Below are positions 37,651 through 48,623 of a DNA stretch of 64,000 bases, piece by piece. Within the stretch, counting starts at the first letter, position 1; each line of letters begins with the position of its first letter. The stretch is taken from positions 558,001-622,000 of the forward strand of contig JAHGAU010000008.1 of NCBI GenBank assembly GCA_019925105.1, given 5' to 3'. The notes below the pieces were generated by a model. That model saw only the letters and a list, made by a program, of their open reading frames with translations. It did no database searches and was not told where the DNA came from. The translations under genes and the position numbers were made by a program. This stretch comes from Niebla homalea (lineage: Eukaryota > Ascomycota > Lecanoromycetes > Lecanorales > Ramalinaceae).

Positions 37651-40600
37651 TCAATCACCCACACCCTCTCCGCTTTGCGCACCATCTTGCGCTTTCCCTC
37701 CGAGCCCCAGCTGACTCTTCAGTCCCTCCAGCTTCTCCTCCGTGATTCTGATTGCGGTCTCCACCTCTCGTTCACTCATGCGCGCGTCCCCTGGCACCTT
37801 CTGCTTCGCCGAGTTCGCCACATTCTTCTTGACCCTCTGCGCTCGTCCCACGTCGCCGATGGGGTCCTTCACTCCCACCCGCTGATCCAGCCAATCCCAT
37901 AGATCGGCCTCTTCACGTGCCCAAAGTGATTCGTATGCTGAGAAGCGATCGGGAGATCGGTGCCCTACGCCTGCTGGCGACGAGGATGAGGAGGAGGGAG
38001 ACCGGAGGTAATTGAACAAGATGACGAATAGCAAGAACCCAATGACCATATTGGCGCTAATAACGGAACCCAAGATGTCCCCAATCGGCGATACGATGGC
38101 ATGGATTGGTTCGAGCGGTCCCCACCCACTCCCGCTGATCGCACCAGAAGCTTTGGTCGTGGGCTTGTCGTCTGCGGTTTTGGAGGCGTCTGAGGTAGCA
38201 TGGGTGCGGCGTTTGATATTCTTGCCGCCTTTGGTTTTGCTAGAGAGGCCTGTTGTTGTACGACCGGAGCGTGGGGCGGCGACGCCAGCCTTCAGGGCTT
38301 TGACGAGTTCGCGGCAGAACAGACCTTGGCCGTCGGTAGCACCTTTTTCAATGGGGCCTGGGATGGAGTTAGCATGGTGTAGTGTGTGCTACGTGGGAAA
38401 TTTGAGAGTATACCTTTGAGCCAACTTTTGCCACTCCATTCGATGGTGTAGTTGATGACTATCCTGGTGGCGTTGTTGGCGGCCCACATGATACAGAAAT
38501 GGGTTTTGGTGACGAAGACGTTTCCGCTGGGCACGTCAGGAGTCTGGGTGGCGTCGGTGGCGCAGACGGCTTTGTCGAGGTCGAAGAAGTCGAGGGTTTC
38601 CGTGACGACGCATTTGGTAGATTTGGGACCGATGGAGGCATAGAGAGGTTTGATATATTGGAAATTTCGGGATTTGATGTCGTCAGAGAGGCCCTTTTTG
38701 TCGTCTTCGAGCACAAGCTCTGTGCATTTCATGTCATCGAGGAGCCATTTGCCCATGAAGCCTCCAGACTGTGGGCCGAAGACCATTGAATAGACTTTTC
38801 CGAGGGGAGCGGGGATGATATCGTCCATGAGGGGTTTATCGTAATGTGTAGCTTCATCCGGGCAATCCGTGGGAGCGTGTGTGGCCGGACCAGGGAAGTC
38901 TGCGCCTATAGCATTCGCAACGGCAGTTGCCTTTTCTGCGGCTTTGGGCTCGCTTGATACCGGTCCTGAAGCAGCAGCTTCTCCAACTTGTTTGCCCATT
39001 GTGGACACTCTACGTACCGTGGCGTTGGTGTCTTCGGGGGCAAGAACACTGCCAGCAATGCTACCCCCGCCATTTTCAGTGACACTTCCGGCGTCCTCGT
39101 CAACCTCGTCTTGATCCTCGTCATAAACCTCTTCGTCCTCGGTTGCTTCACTGCCTTCTTCACTACCAGTCGAGTCGATCTTCTCAGTCTTGTCTCCAGT
39201 GCCGCCCTGATCAAGGCGAGCGCCGTTCAGCGAGCTCTTGAGGTTCGGATGGCTCAGCCTCCAAATCCCAATGAGGAGCTCGTAGGTTGCTTCTCGACTC
39301 AACAGACTCCGAAATGTATTCCTTGCGTGCAGGGTTTGAATCGCAATCGCGTTAGGGAAGACCATGGCCGTATTCTCCTTTTCCACCGAAACAACCTCAT
39401 CAAAGCTGATCACCAAGGTAGTGACCCATCCGAGAATATTGCTCGAGAAGCATATGTGACCTTCAGAGATATAGATCCTACCAGCGATAATAATGTCCTT
39501 TTGAAGCGCGCAACTGTAGTCCTCAATGAGATAATCATCTTCGGGGACGCTTCGGAACAACTGGTGGAAATCTCTGTTACGCTTCTTACTTGCAACAGCA
39601 AAGCCGGTCGGTTTGCGACCCAATGGGTTCGCCATTGAAGCCCCTGCTCCTCCGATAGCTGCAGCGATAGTGTTGCCTGTCGCAGAAGAGCTGTTCCTTT
39701 TCTTGCGAACGGCTCCACTGACGCGACTACGTACACTCCCACTTCTTTTAACGGGATCACCGCCTTCGTACATGCTTGCGGCCGGCGGAGTCTTCTCACC
39801 CGTCCTGACGCTTGCTTCATAGGATTTCGGTCTTGTGCTTGCAGCTTCATCTTCAGCGAGGGGGACATCCGATGTGGGCCTTTCGCTATACGCAGCTGAC
39901 ACCGCGCGAGCGGCAGAGGCATCTTCCGCCCTCGCTGCAGCCTCGTTGCGCTTGACCGAGATGCCGTTGGCGGCTTTCGCTCCGTTGGACAAGTGACTGT
40001 TGGAAGAATTACCGGTAGCAAGGGAATCGGTAGAGATGCCAAGATGACTGAACCTCAAGTCTCCCGAGCCCAGGGTATCCACAGCGAGAGGCTTCTTCTC
40101 AACTGTTGATTCTGATTGACCATCACCCGCACCACCCAAGGCCTGTTCAGGCTCTTCAAGAATAACGCTGCTGTCGTCATTGGTCTGGGTGGAACTTCGG
40201 GACCTTGGAGGGTTATTGGACATCGTATTTGTCAGAGTATTGGTCATATTTTGCGCAGCTGAAAAGACCGAGGAGAAGAAACCCGCACTCGTGATGGAGG
40301 ACGTCTGCGATGGAGATCGAGCTCCACCACCAGGAGTCCTCCCTTCTTCCGGCATAGGTGTCATAGGAGGTGGCATGGCTTGCGAGAGCTTGCTTGGCAT
40401 ATTTGATCCCGAATCTGACCTCACGCGACGGTGCGAGATCATGTTTCCTGAGGGAGAGACAACGACATTGGAATTCACGCCCGACGCACTTGAAGGCCTG
40501 TTGCGAATCGAAGAGCGATCCTGAGACTGTCTGCGATCTACAGGAGTTGGCGGTGTGACCACTGTCGCAGGTGCCCCGATTTCTCCATTCTTCGGCGGTG

Positions 40601-41819
40601 TACTTGGGGTTGTTGCGAGTGTAGGGAGATCTCTAGGGCTTGTCGGGCTTTTGACAGGTTCAACGAGGTTGAGCTGGGGAACGCTATTCGAAGCTTCCGA
40701 GGCAGCTCCAACATTCACACTGTTCCTCTTACTACCTATCCTGAGCATGTCTCCAAATTGCGAAAGTCTATCTGGGCTGGGGCTTTTGGGGGGACTGCCG
40801 TTCTTCTTTGATCCTACCGAGAAAACATCCTTGATCCTCGCTCCCGGTGATACCCCTCGACTACGGCTTGCGGCTGCCGAGTCCTGGGAGGACCTGCGGG
40901 TGTCAAAGGTTGCAGCATGTTGAGGAGCCAGGTTTGGTGAGTTTAGAGCCGAGGTGGACTCTGTAGGTAGGGTGTTCGACTTTGAGTATTGAGGGTTCTG
41001 AAAAGCGAGGCTGTCATCTGTACCGTCATGGGCCTGGTCTTCGGAGGAATTGGTTGTCTTTATGAGAGGCGAAGTAGTGGTTAGGTATCCAATATGCGAA
41101 TTATGGGTGGTAAGCGGAGGCTTCGATATTGAGGGGCTAAATTCAGGATTAGCACGAGCTTTCCTCTTCTCAAAAATGTTGACAGCTCCAAAGGAGTATC
41201 CAGAATCGGTCCATAATTGCCAAATGTGTCATGCTTTGCAGCAGAAGACAGATACTTCGAATTGTAAATATCTGACTGCATTCGGCTCCCGACACTGCTT
41301 GCCAAGGCGGAGCACGGCTGAGCCGCTCACAAGAGTGAGATGTCAAAGGGAAAGGTTCAAGGCTTACTTGTCACCCTCTGAATCGACAGTCGATAAGCTG
41401 TTTTCGCCATCCCCCAATGTACTCCGACTTCTGTTGTCTACCACAGGCGAGGAGAGGGCGGAGGTGGCGGTCTGATCCTCCGCGTTTCTTCCTCGGCCTT
41501 GTTCTGCCTCCCTTTGAGCCTGTTCTGCCTCTTGCCGTCGTCTTTGCTTCTTCTTGACGCGCCCGGGCACCAGTTTGGACAGAGCACTTGGCCCTGACGG
41601 CAAGCCGTCATCGACACTTCCAGCCCGAGTACTGCGCGCTCGGTCCATGAGCGAATCGACCGAGTTCCGTATACCGCCTCTCTCGCTGGCATCGTCGCCA
41701 TCGATACTCGGGGTAGGAGTCGTATCTGTCTTGCGTCCTATCCTTGCCTTTGCCAACGTATTTTTGAACCCTTTGGAGGAGACAGATGGCACGGGAGAGA
41801 GCTCCTGACTGGAGTCCAT
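37651..41819 (-). CDS. GRAM and VASt domain sterol-transfer protein (Lam/Ysp2-like)
   Basis: Large minus-strand gene. The last exon is 37651-38357, an intron of 56 bases follows (38358-38413), and a long central exon runs from 38414 to about 41180. The first exon is about 41375-41819, or from an in-frame ATG at 41834; its intron ends are uncertain. The order is: a disordered Ser/Pro-rich N-terminal half; a basic stretch (VKKKQRRRQE); a GRAM domain (FHQLFRSVPEDDYLIEDYSC onward, about 39.6-39.25 kb); an acidic linker; a VASt/StART-like domain (about 38.85-38.3 kb, with MDDIIPAPLGKVYSMVFG and VINYTIEWSGKSWLKGPIEK across the splice); a helix (ANMVIGFLLFVILFNYL); and a coiled C terminus. Lam/Ltc proteins sit in the ER at membrane contacts and move ergosterol. 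Only one VASt domain is visible, unlike yeast Ysp2 with two. About 1250-1300 residues. Confidence 0.9.
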
Positions 41820-42238
41820 GAGGATCCTTTCCACAATCTCAAGCAGTTTTCATGAACGCATGACTAGCACGGCAGAATTGAGGTCAGAAGCCGCAGGAAT
41901 TGAAGAAGGTGAGTGTAGTGTGAAGTAAATGCATAGGAATGGATACAATTGAGGTGTCGTTGCTTTTGTGTCTATGGTTCAAATCTACTTACTTCGCGTT
42001 CATGCCCAAATCTTGGTCCGAGCCTCATCATACAGGGCTAGGTAATGGAAGCTAGCATCCGGAACGCGGGGGTCGATCACGCCCTAAACGTTTGGGCCCG
42101 CTATTTCTCCAGGCACCTAATGCACCCCCTACCGAGATACGTCACTTTAAACGTCTGTCACGTTGTCTTGCATTGCAACCATCGTTGTGTCAAAGTCTTT
42201 TGCATTCTGCTTTTTGGCGAAAGGATCTTGGCGACCTC
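41820..42238. promoter_or_regulatory. Shared upstream region of two divergent genes
   Basis: About 400 bases separate the start of the GRAM/VASt gene (minus) from the MIT-domain gene (plus). No open frame of note. Both promoters must lie here, so co-regulation is possible; no specific site can be named. Confidence 0.5.
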
Positions 42239-43874
42239 ATGGAGTCTTCCCCGCTGCTTCTGGTAAGTAGGAAATCTGGACTGTTTTCTTGCATATGACG
42301 CTGTCTCATACTGTATGTATTCAGGCGCAGACCCACGCTCGTAAAGCCTCCAAGGCAGAGACTGCAGTGCTTGCCATAGAGGAGCACGACCAGGCAGCCG
42401 GTCAATTTGCAAAAGCTGCAAATGATACAAGCAACTCAGAGGTACGCACCTGTGAAGGCAAGCCTCCCAGTCCCTTGCTCAGACTTCACCCCAGGCTTTT
42501 CGGACCCTGAAACTCCTGGAGCAGCATCATGAAAAGCTCGCCCAGATAATCAAGTTCGAAACAGAGCATCCCTCTATCCAGCCTCAGAAGGTACATCATC
42601 CTACTAGTGTCCTTGAAAAGCCTTCCACACCTGCCTCACAGACGCCTGCACCACCTCAAGAAAAATCCCCCTACCGGTCAGAGTCGCAAAGCTTTCCCGC
42701 TGCCCACCGTACTCCTCGAGATGTCAGCTCTTCTATTGCAAGTAATCTGGCATCAGCGCGAGGCATCCCGTCAACAAGGCAACGGCGTAGTGGCCAAGCA
42801 TCATCCCCAATACTCAACCAGCACAATGTCGAGGGCAAGATCACCGCCCCGCCTCGACGATCTCGGCTTGTACAACCCCCCAACAAGACTTCTCAGGATA
42901 CGTCAAACCTTACGTCAGAAAAGGGCCCGATGTCATCCAAATCATCTGTCTCGGCGGATAGGGCTCCAGCATCATCGAAAGAGGTGGAAGCGTCCAGCAC
43001 GAGGCCGGAAGACTCCTTCAACCGGTTCTACAGCGCCTTTGAGAATGTCTTTTCCAAGTTGACCGCCCCACTTGCCTTCGCCGGACTACCCTTAAATCCT
43101 GACTCTGACCACACAATACCCGCTACTGCCGACAAGAATTCAGCAGCAGTCAAAACCCCTCCTCATGTTCCCCCCTCACCTCGGCCTCCACGACCCCGCC
43201 CCAAAAGCCGAGCGACTGCTTCTCCAGAATACTCACGCCTCTTCTCGCCCGCCGCCCTGAACGCTATCCGAGAAGAGCCCGGCAATACGCAGTTGGGCGC
43301 CGCAGAATCTTTCTATGTTGTTCCTCCAACTGGTGGTACTATGGCTTACGCCAACGTTCTTGCTCGCCATACAGGTACTGCACCCCCATCCCTTTCGCGC
43401 GATAGTACTGGCTTGAGCGAGGATATGGATGAATTCGTGGATGCGCGCGAGACGCCGGGTCCACCAAGCCCCTTAGCTACACGGGGCAAGCGTGGACCGG
43501 TGAGCACTACAAGCGGAAAGACGTTGGAGGAGCTAGACCTTGAAAACAATCTGCTGAAGACAACCTGCGATGACTTGTCACGTCGCCTCTGGCAGTTCGA
43601 GATCAGTTCGCAGATGAACAGCGTGGCACTGCACCAGAGCATAAGGGCGATGAAGGCGACAGACAGCCCATTAGCCGATGGCTCTGGGGACGTAGAGGCG
43701 ACGAAAGAATCTGAAGCTCGACTGAAGGCATTGGAAAGTGATATTGCGAGCACAAAGGCAGAGAATTTGAAGCTCCGAGAAAGAGTCGGTAAATACCAAG
43801 AGCGGTACGAGATGTTGAAGAAGGGAGCCAAAAAGCTTCGAGAAGGTACAACTCAGAAAACGGATACCGACTAA
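42239..43874 (+). CDS. MIT-domain coiled-coil protein, candidate Atg38/NRBF2 homologue
   Basis: Exons 42239-42262, 42325-42441 and 42495-43874 give 506 residues. The first intron starts GTAAGT, the second GTACGC. The N terminus (residues about 5-75) forms a three-helix MIT-type module, with ARKASKAETAVLAIEEHDQA, then FAKAA, then LKLLEQHHEKLAQIIKFE. A long Ser/Pro-rich linker follows, then a helical piece (DSFNRFYSAFENVFSKLTAP), and a C-terminal coiled coil (about 385-495) ending EMLKKGAKKLREG. Atg38 in yeast and NRBF2 in animals share this plan: an N-terminal MIT binding Vps34 complex I and a C-terminal dimerising coiled coil. They support PI3P production in autophagy. The homology call is inference from architecture; other MIT proteins remain possible. 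It is about twice the length of yeast Atg38, mostly because of the linker. Confidence 0.72.
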
Positions 43875-44410
43875 TGCAACATGAAGAAGTTCGAAAGAGT
43901 AACGCAGATAACTCATACCAGGGCATGCTTGGTCCTGTCAACGACTCTTCACGACCAAGTCTTCTCTGCTGGACTTGAGCGACCTTTCACCATCAGGCAC
44001 GCTCTTACAATAGAGGAGGAATCAGAGGTCCACATGATGCGTTTATAAGCACCAAGTGAGCCCATTACGTTGAACTTGTCTCAGCTTCATGCCTTCTAAA
44101 GATGAGGAAAAGGGCTTGACGTCGAAGAAAGTCGTCCGCCTAAAACTGCCGCACATCTTGGCTTGTGTGGACTGCAGGCTGCACAGCGTAGACCTTAGTC
44201 TGCATTTGAGCTCAGCCTCATTCTTGGCTCTCCGGTAGGATTTTTGGTCTTGGCTGCGCCTCTTTGATATTGCGTACACCCTCATTTCGCGAACATCATA
44301 TCTATATAAAAAGGGCGTTATCTGCCAAGGAGCCATGGAGTCTGGTACCAAACTTTCTGGATTGTTTCATTCTCACTTCTCACAAATTTCCCAAATTTGA
44401 AATCGTCCTC
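43875..44410. other. Intergenic region with a TATA-like element
   Basis: A TATATAAAAAG motif at about 44301-44313 lies about 105 bases before the chosen ATG at 44411. The open frame extends upstream to 44264, but those extra codons overlap the TATA-like sequence and are probably untranslated. Nothing else supported. Confidence 0.55.
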
Positions 44411-45517
44411 ATGGCCGACTCCTCCCAATGGACGTCACAACAACCACCTCCTCAAACCGCTTTCGACGCTATTCTCGCTTCTCCTCCTGAAGGCGCCCAA
44501 CCATATACCTACCTCCTTCATCCTGAACGCTATTCCTCGCTATCTTCCACCCGTGAAACCACCCAATGCACCATTGTCTCCCGCATCTACGCCGTCCCAC
44601 TATCGTCAGAGGATTTCACGATCTTGAGTGTCAACCCTGCGCAGCGGCAGTACCTGCACTATGAAGTCAAATTCCTGTCGCGGCACGCATTGAGAATTCG
44701 TTTCGGCTTCTCTTCCATCATCGGCATACCGGAGAAGGAACGCGAGATACCCTTTCCTGATGACTCCAACTGGCCTCGCCCCGATGTGAAGGAATGGCTG
44801 GAAACTGGCTACTGCCCAACACCCAACGAGGACATCACGGCCCTACTCCAACCGGGCGCAAAGAAGCAGCTCATGCGCTGCGGAGTCGAAACACGCTCTG
44901 GGGATTTTGCTACGTGGGTGAGTCCCCGGGATAAGGGCGGGATGGAATATCAACTCGTTTCCGATTCCGACGGGAAACAAGGATTGCAGGGGTTCTACAA
45001 TTACGATATCGCTGGCCACGAGTACGCCAAATCCCAGGGTGAGGAATTCGCCGCACCACATACGATGGAACAGCGAGAACCTGACCAGGAACATGTCCAT
45101 GCCATGAGGAAGCGTATTCCGCTGTGGAAACAATCCACCGTCGGCCCTTTCACGCATGCTAACATGCCTCCCGGCATTGGCGCCGTGCCTGGTGGCCCTG
45201 CCGAAGAGATGACATACTACGAACTCTTCGAATTTCAAGCCGGAGAGCAATTGAGCCTGCAATTTGATGATGCTAATTGTGCACTCTTCTTCTTCACAGA
45301 CCGCGGATGGGGCTGTCTGGTCAAGACACGGGAGCCCATACACGTTGAGTGGACGCAGCGGCTGGGGGGTGCGCAGATCATGCTACAGTTCTGTGCGAAG
45401 GGATCGTATGGTGTGGGGGCTGGAATGGAGTATATCATTGTGGCTGGAGAAGCGTTGGAGAGGATGAAGGAGGTTTATTATTCGGGGGGTAAGGATACGA
45501 CTACGGAGGGTGACTAA
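44411..45517 (+). CDS. Unrecognised protein, 368 residues, intronless
   Basis: I do not recognise the family. The frame from ATG 44411 (MADSSQWTSQ) is open for 368 codons without introns. It is soluble-looking, with no signal peptide or membrane helix. The N-terminal half contains YTYLLHPERYSSL and a charged central part. The C-terminal third, from about residue 255 (GPFTHANMPPGIGAVPGGP), is rich in beta-type hydrophobic/aromatic alternation: YYELFEFQAGEQLSLQF, CALFFFTDRGWGCLV, WTQRLGGAQIMLQFCAKG. That resembles a compact all-beta domain, perhaps a cytosolic binding fold. Codon use and GC content match its neighbours. A longer start at 44264 is possible but overlaps a TATA-like site. Confidence 0.8.
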   Translation: MADSSQWTSQQPPPQTAFDAILASPPEGAQPYTYLLHPERYSSLSSTRETTQCTIVSRIYAVPLSSEDFTILSVNPAQRQYLHYEVKFLSRHALRIRFGFSSIIGIPEKEREIPFPDDSNWPRPDVKEWLETGYCPTPNEDITALLQPGAKKQLMRCGVETRSGDFATWVSPRDKGGMEYQLVSDSDGKQGLQGFYNYDIAGHEYAKSQGEEFAAPHTMEQREPDQEHVHAMRKRIPLWKQSTVGPFTHANMPPGIGAVPGGPAEEMTYYELFEFQAGEQLSLQFDDANCALFFFTDRGWGCLVKTREPIHVEWTQRLGGAQIMLQFCAKGSYGVGAGMEYIIVAGEALERMKEVYYSGGKDTTTEGD

Positions 45518-45836
45518 GATGCGAGTTTCTGAATCTTTGTGGTGGCCTTTGTAACCTCGCCGTCCCTGAGCTGGATGAAGATGACAAGCGTGAAGTAAGC
45601 TGGACGTTGTTATATTCCTTCTTCTTGCACAAGGTGGCTATTCCTTCAAAATAAAACATTGTGAAGATTCCCAATTCCACTTGTCTCCTCGGTAATGCAC
45701 TTTCGAGCGCTATCTCATCCTCTCTATCAAGCTCGAAAGATCACTCTCCTATCATCCCTCCGCCAATTTTCAAAGCAAGCATACCAGTCTCTCTCCGCTC
45801 AACATCAAAAACCACTACAAGCCCTATTCGCTGTCT

Positions 45837-45960
45837 CGAAGCGAGCTATTCCGTCATCACGTCAACATGAGACCAATCCGGATTTCACCCCTTTCAACGA
45901 CCGTGACTTCAAAGCCCCGACGTTGAGAATTGCCATTCTCGTTCTAGTCCAGTTATAAAG
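45837..45960 (-). repeat. Dispersed repeat, copy 1 (inverted to 47780-47907)
   Basis: Translating the plus strand gives SKRAIPSSRQHE, then FNDRDFKAPTLRIAILVLVQ. The minus strand of the partner gives SKRAIPPPRRRDE, then LNDRDSRILRFGIAVLGLDQ. Identity runs over about 120 bases at roughly 70 percent by eye. The opposite strand is also partly open, so the coding strand is unclear. Short shared runs include CGACCGTGA and GGCAATTC. Confidence 0.65.
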
Positions 45961-47779
45961 ATCTCCACGTTTATTGGGATCCTGCGTTCTCAGCTTATAC
46001 TTAGGCGTGGGTCCGCTGGCTCTGTGCTTGTCGTAAATGAGGCGTAGAAACGTGACGAGTTTGGGATCTTGTCTTGTAGAGTCCGAAACTACGAGCCAAT
46101 CGCTATCCAAGCACATTTTGAGACTGCCAGTGCTGTCTGAAGGTTACACATTGACGTTAAAAAAACCATCAAAAACCTGCAAATTACAGTGGGGAATAGG
46201 GCCAAACCTCTGGAACGTGGCTGAGAATGTCTCCTTTGCTGAGAGAGTCAACCCCCCGGGCTGAAAGAGGAATGATACCAGCACCTACGTTAGATGGGCT
46301 GAATGTATTTTGAGCCCCAATACTTGAGTATCCTCTCCTCTTGATGGTCCTCCTCCATATCCAAAAACTCCTGCCATCAACAACAGCCAAGGTATGGTAT
46401 CCGCAGACTTTTCCGAGGCAAAAGCGTGCAATCATTTCCCCCGAGGCCTATCATCCACGAGTCAAACCAACTTCTCCCCTGATCCCAACCAGCAAAAAAA
46501 ATAAAAAACAAAAACCCTGTCCACACCCTCAACAATAATGTACTCGTCCCCTCTCCTTCCTCCTCCTCGCCAACCTCCTCGCCCCCTCCGTTCTCACAAC
46601 CGCTATCCCCCCCACCCCCAACCCGCCGTAGCGAAACCACCCCACAGCAGAACCACCACAACTCCTCCTCCCATGTCGCCGTCCCCACCAACAACGGCGC
46701 CGCCCACGGGGCTGCACGGCCCTCGACCCCCGTGCAGCATCGCCAGGATGGGATCGCATGACACAACGGATTTTCGGTCTCGGGCTGGCTGTCCACATAC
46801 ACAGCCAGTGCGAAGAGACGTGCTGGCCGGGCGATCATCAGCACCACTGCGGACCTGGATAAAAGTGGTGTAAGTCCCCGCTCCCTCCTCTCTTTCTGTC
46901 TCGTTCTTTCTTTCTTCCTCGCACCATCTCAACGCGTGCAGAACACAGCCAGGAGGAGGAGGGGAAGTTTTTTCACTTTTCTCTGACTACGCGGTTGATC
47001 GATCGCATTCATTGTTAATCGTGCATGATTTTTCCATGGGGGATTTTGTTTCAAACACCCTGTCTCACGAAGTTGATGCCCCCAGCGACAGCTACTTCGG
47101 ATGGGGATACCACTCGCCGGGGGGGGTTGCAACGCGTACTTTGGAGCGTGGGGGGGGATGTGCGGGACTGCGGTGATGCTGCAGCCTTATAAAGGTCGAT
47201 GATTGGGGAGAGCCGGTTGGAGGCGGGGGATGTGGACGCGGTATGTCATTCTAGTACCCGGCGGGGGAGGGGGGAAGGCGTTGGAGAGGGGGCGGAAAAG
47301 AAGTAAGTATATCATCCGGGGGGGTGGGGTCCAAGTGATACAGCCATACAACAAGCGGATGCAGTGCAAAGGTCCTCGCTCTCCCGATACCTTTCAACAG
47401 CTCTTTTGTTTCCCCCCTCCTCCTCTTCAAATTGCAGAGCATGAAATCAAGTAGGAAAACCCGCACATGATGTATATATTCCATTTGTATACGTCAATCA
47501 ATTGCTTGCACCTTTTGAAAAGAGAAAGGGTGCAGTAGTAACAAACTCACGACAACTCACATTATCATATCTTCTTCAATTATCGGCCGGACCGTTCTCA
47601 CTTGGCGTGTGCTGCGTTCCTGCACAAGCAAGCAAGCAAGACACACACACACACACATATCCACCAGACCTTTCAAAGCCACCCTTCCAAATAAAAAATA
47701 AAAAAAAAAGACAACCTAAGCGTGCTCCCCAATCGACTAACCCACCTAGCGTTGTCCGCACTTTATCACATTGCCAGTA

Positions 47780-47907
47780 CTGGTCTAAACCAAGAACGGC
47801 AATTCCAAACCTCAGAATCCTGGAATCACGGTCGTTCAATCGTTTACCCGTGGAAATTTTGGGTTCATCACGACGTCGTGGTGGTGGAATAGCGCGCTTA
47901 GAGGTGG
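47780..47907 (+). repeat. Dispersed repeat, copy 2 (inverted to 45837-45960)
   Basis: Partner of the sequence at 45837-45960. It lies inside a 226-codon minus-strand frame (48256-47576) that otherwise shows no family resemblance. Whether this is a conserved peptide motif, an old mobile element or a noncoding element cannot be settled from two copies. Confidence 0.6.
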
Positions 47908-48623
47908 CGGGTAGGGGATTTGATATTGGGGGGGGGCGCTCACGTGACAATGATTGATGGGATATCTCAGATGTGATGGTCTGCCCGTGTATGATTCTGA
48001 GGTGTAAGTGGTGGCGCGGAGGGGTTCGGACGCGTGGATGCAGTCTAACCATCTTTCCTTTGTCAGAGCGGGATCGGGCGCCGTCGGAGCTATGTTTCTG
48101 TCCTCTCCCGGATGTTGGTGAAGAGTTCAGGGGTGTTGATGATAGGATGACGAATGCTGGTTCATGAAAATAAGAGATCGACAGCGATCGTTGTGGGGAG
48201 CTATCAAGCCATCGATTCCACTGAGGTGAATAGGACGACGTGGCAGAAGCAGACATGAATTATCTCGAGAGCGAGCGCCGCACGGTGAAAGATCCTGCGT
48301 TTGCTTGCGGGAGTCTGCACATCAGGCATCGAATGTGATTTGTCTGTTTTACGCGATGTGCTTCTTGGAGCAGTGGACCAGGCCAATCCAAGTTTGTGAT
48401 ATCCAAAGGCCACGTAATGCCTAGATCGTGCCGTTGAGTTCCCTAATCGGACGCATCGTCAATTTAGCAAACACAAGCTTCTCCTACATCTCCTTGGGGC
48501 ATTGACGAAAGCCTGATCGGTATTATACAGCTTCTTAACTTTGATCATTGCAAGGCTCATAGACAAGCTCTAGCTATCCTCAAATACCTCCAAACAAGTT
48601 GTCTACCTATCCCGAAAGTGAAC

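Larger units (their letters stand above)
45518..48623. other. 3.1 kb without a supported gene; holds an inverted pair of related sequences
   Basis: Several frames of 80-226 codons exist on both strands, but they are low-complexity or lack family resemblance. Bases 45837-45960 and 47780-47907 are similar to each other in inverted orientation. The interval between them has C-rich and G-rich runs (46.55-46.73 kb, 47.1-47.3 kb), CAAG and CA repeats at about 47625-47660, and an A-rich stretch near 47690-47712. The last 400 bases are upstream of the MYND gene. Confidence 0.5.

Noticed and set aside
38988..39638. Plus-strand 216-codon frame
   Set aside because: Antisense to the central exon of the GRAM/VASt gene; the minus-strand frame has the recognisable domains.
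47576..48256. Minus-strand 226-codon frame as a gene
   Set aside because: Low-complexity composition, both strands open over much of its length, and no family resemblance apart from the dispersed repeat it overlaps.
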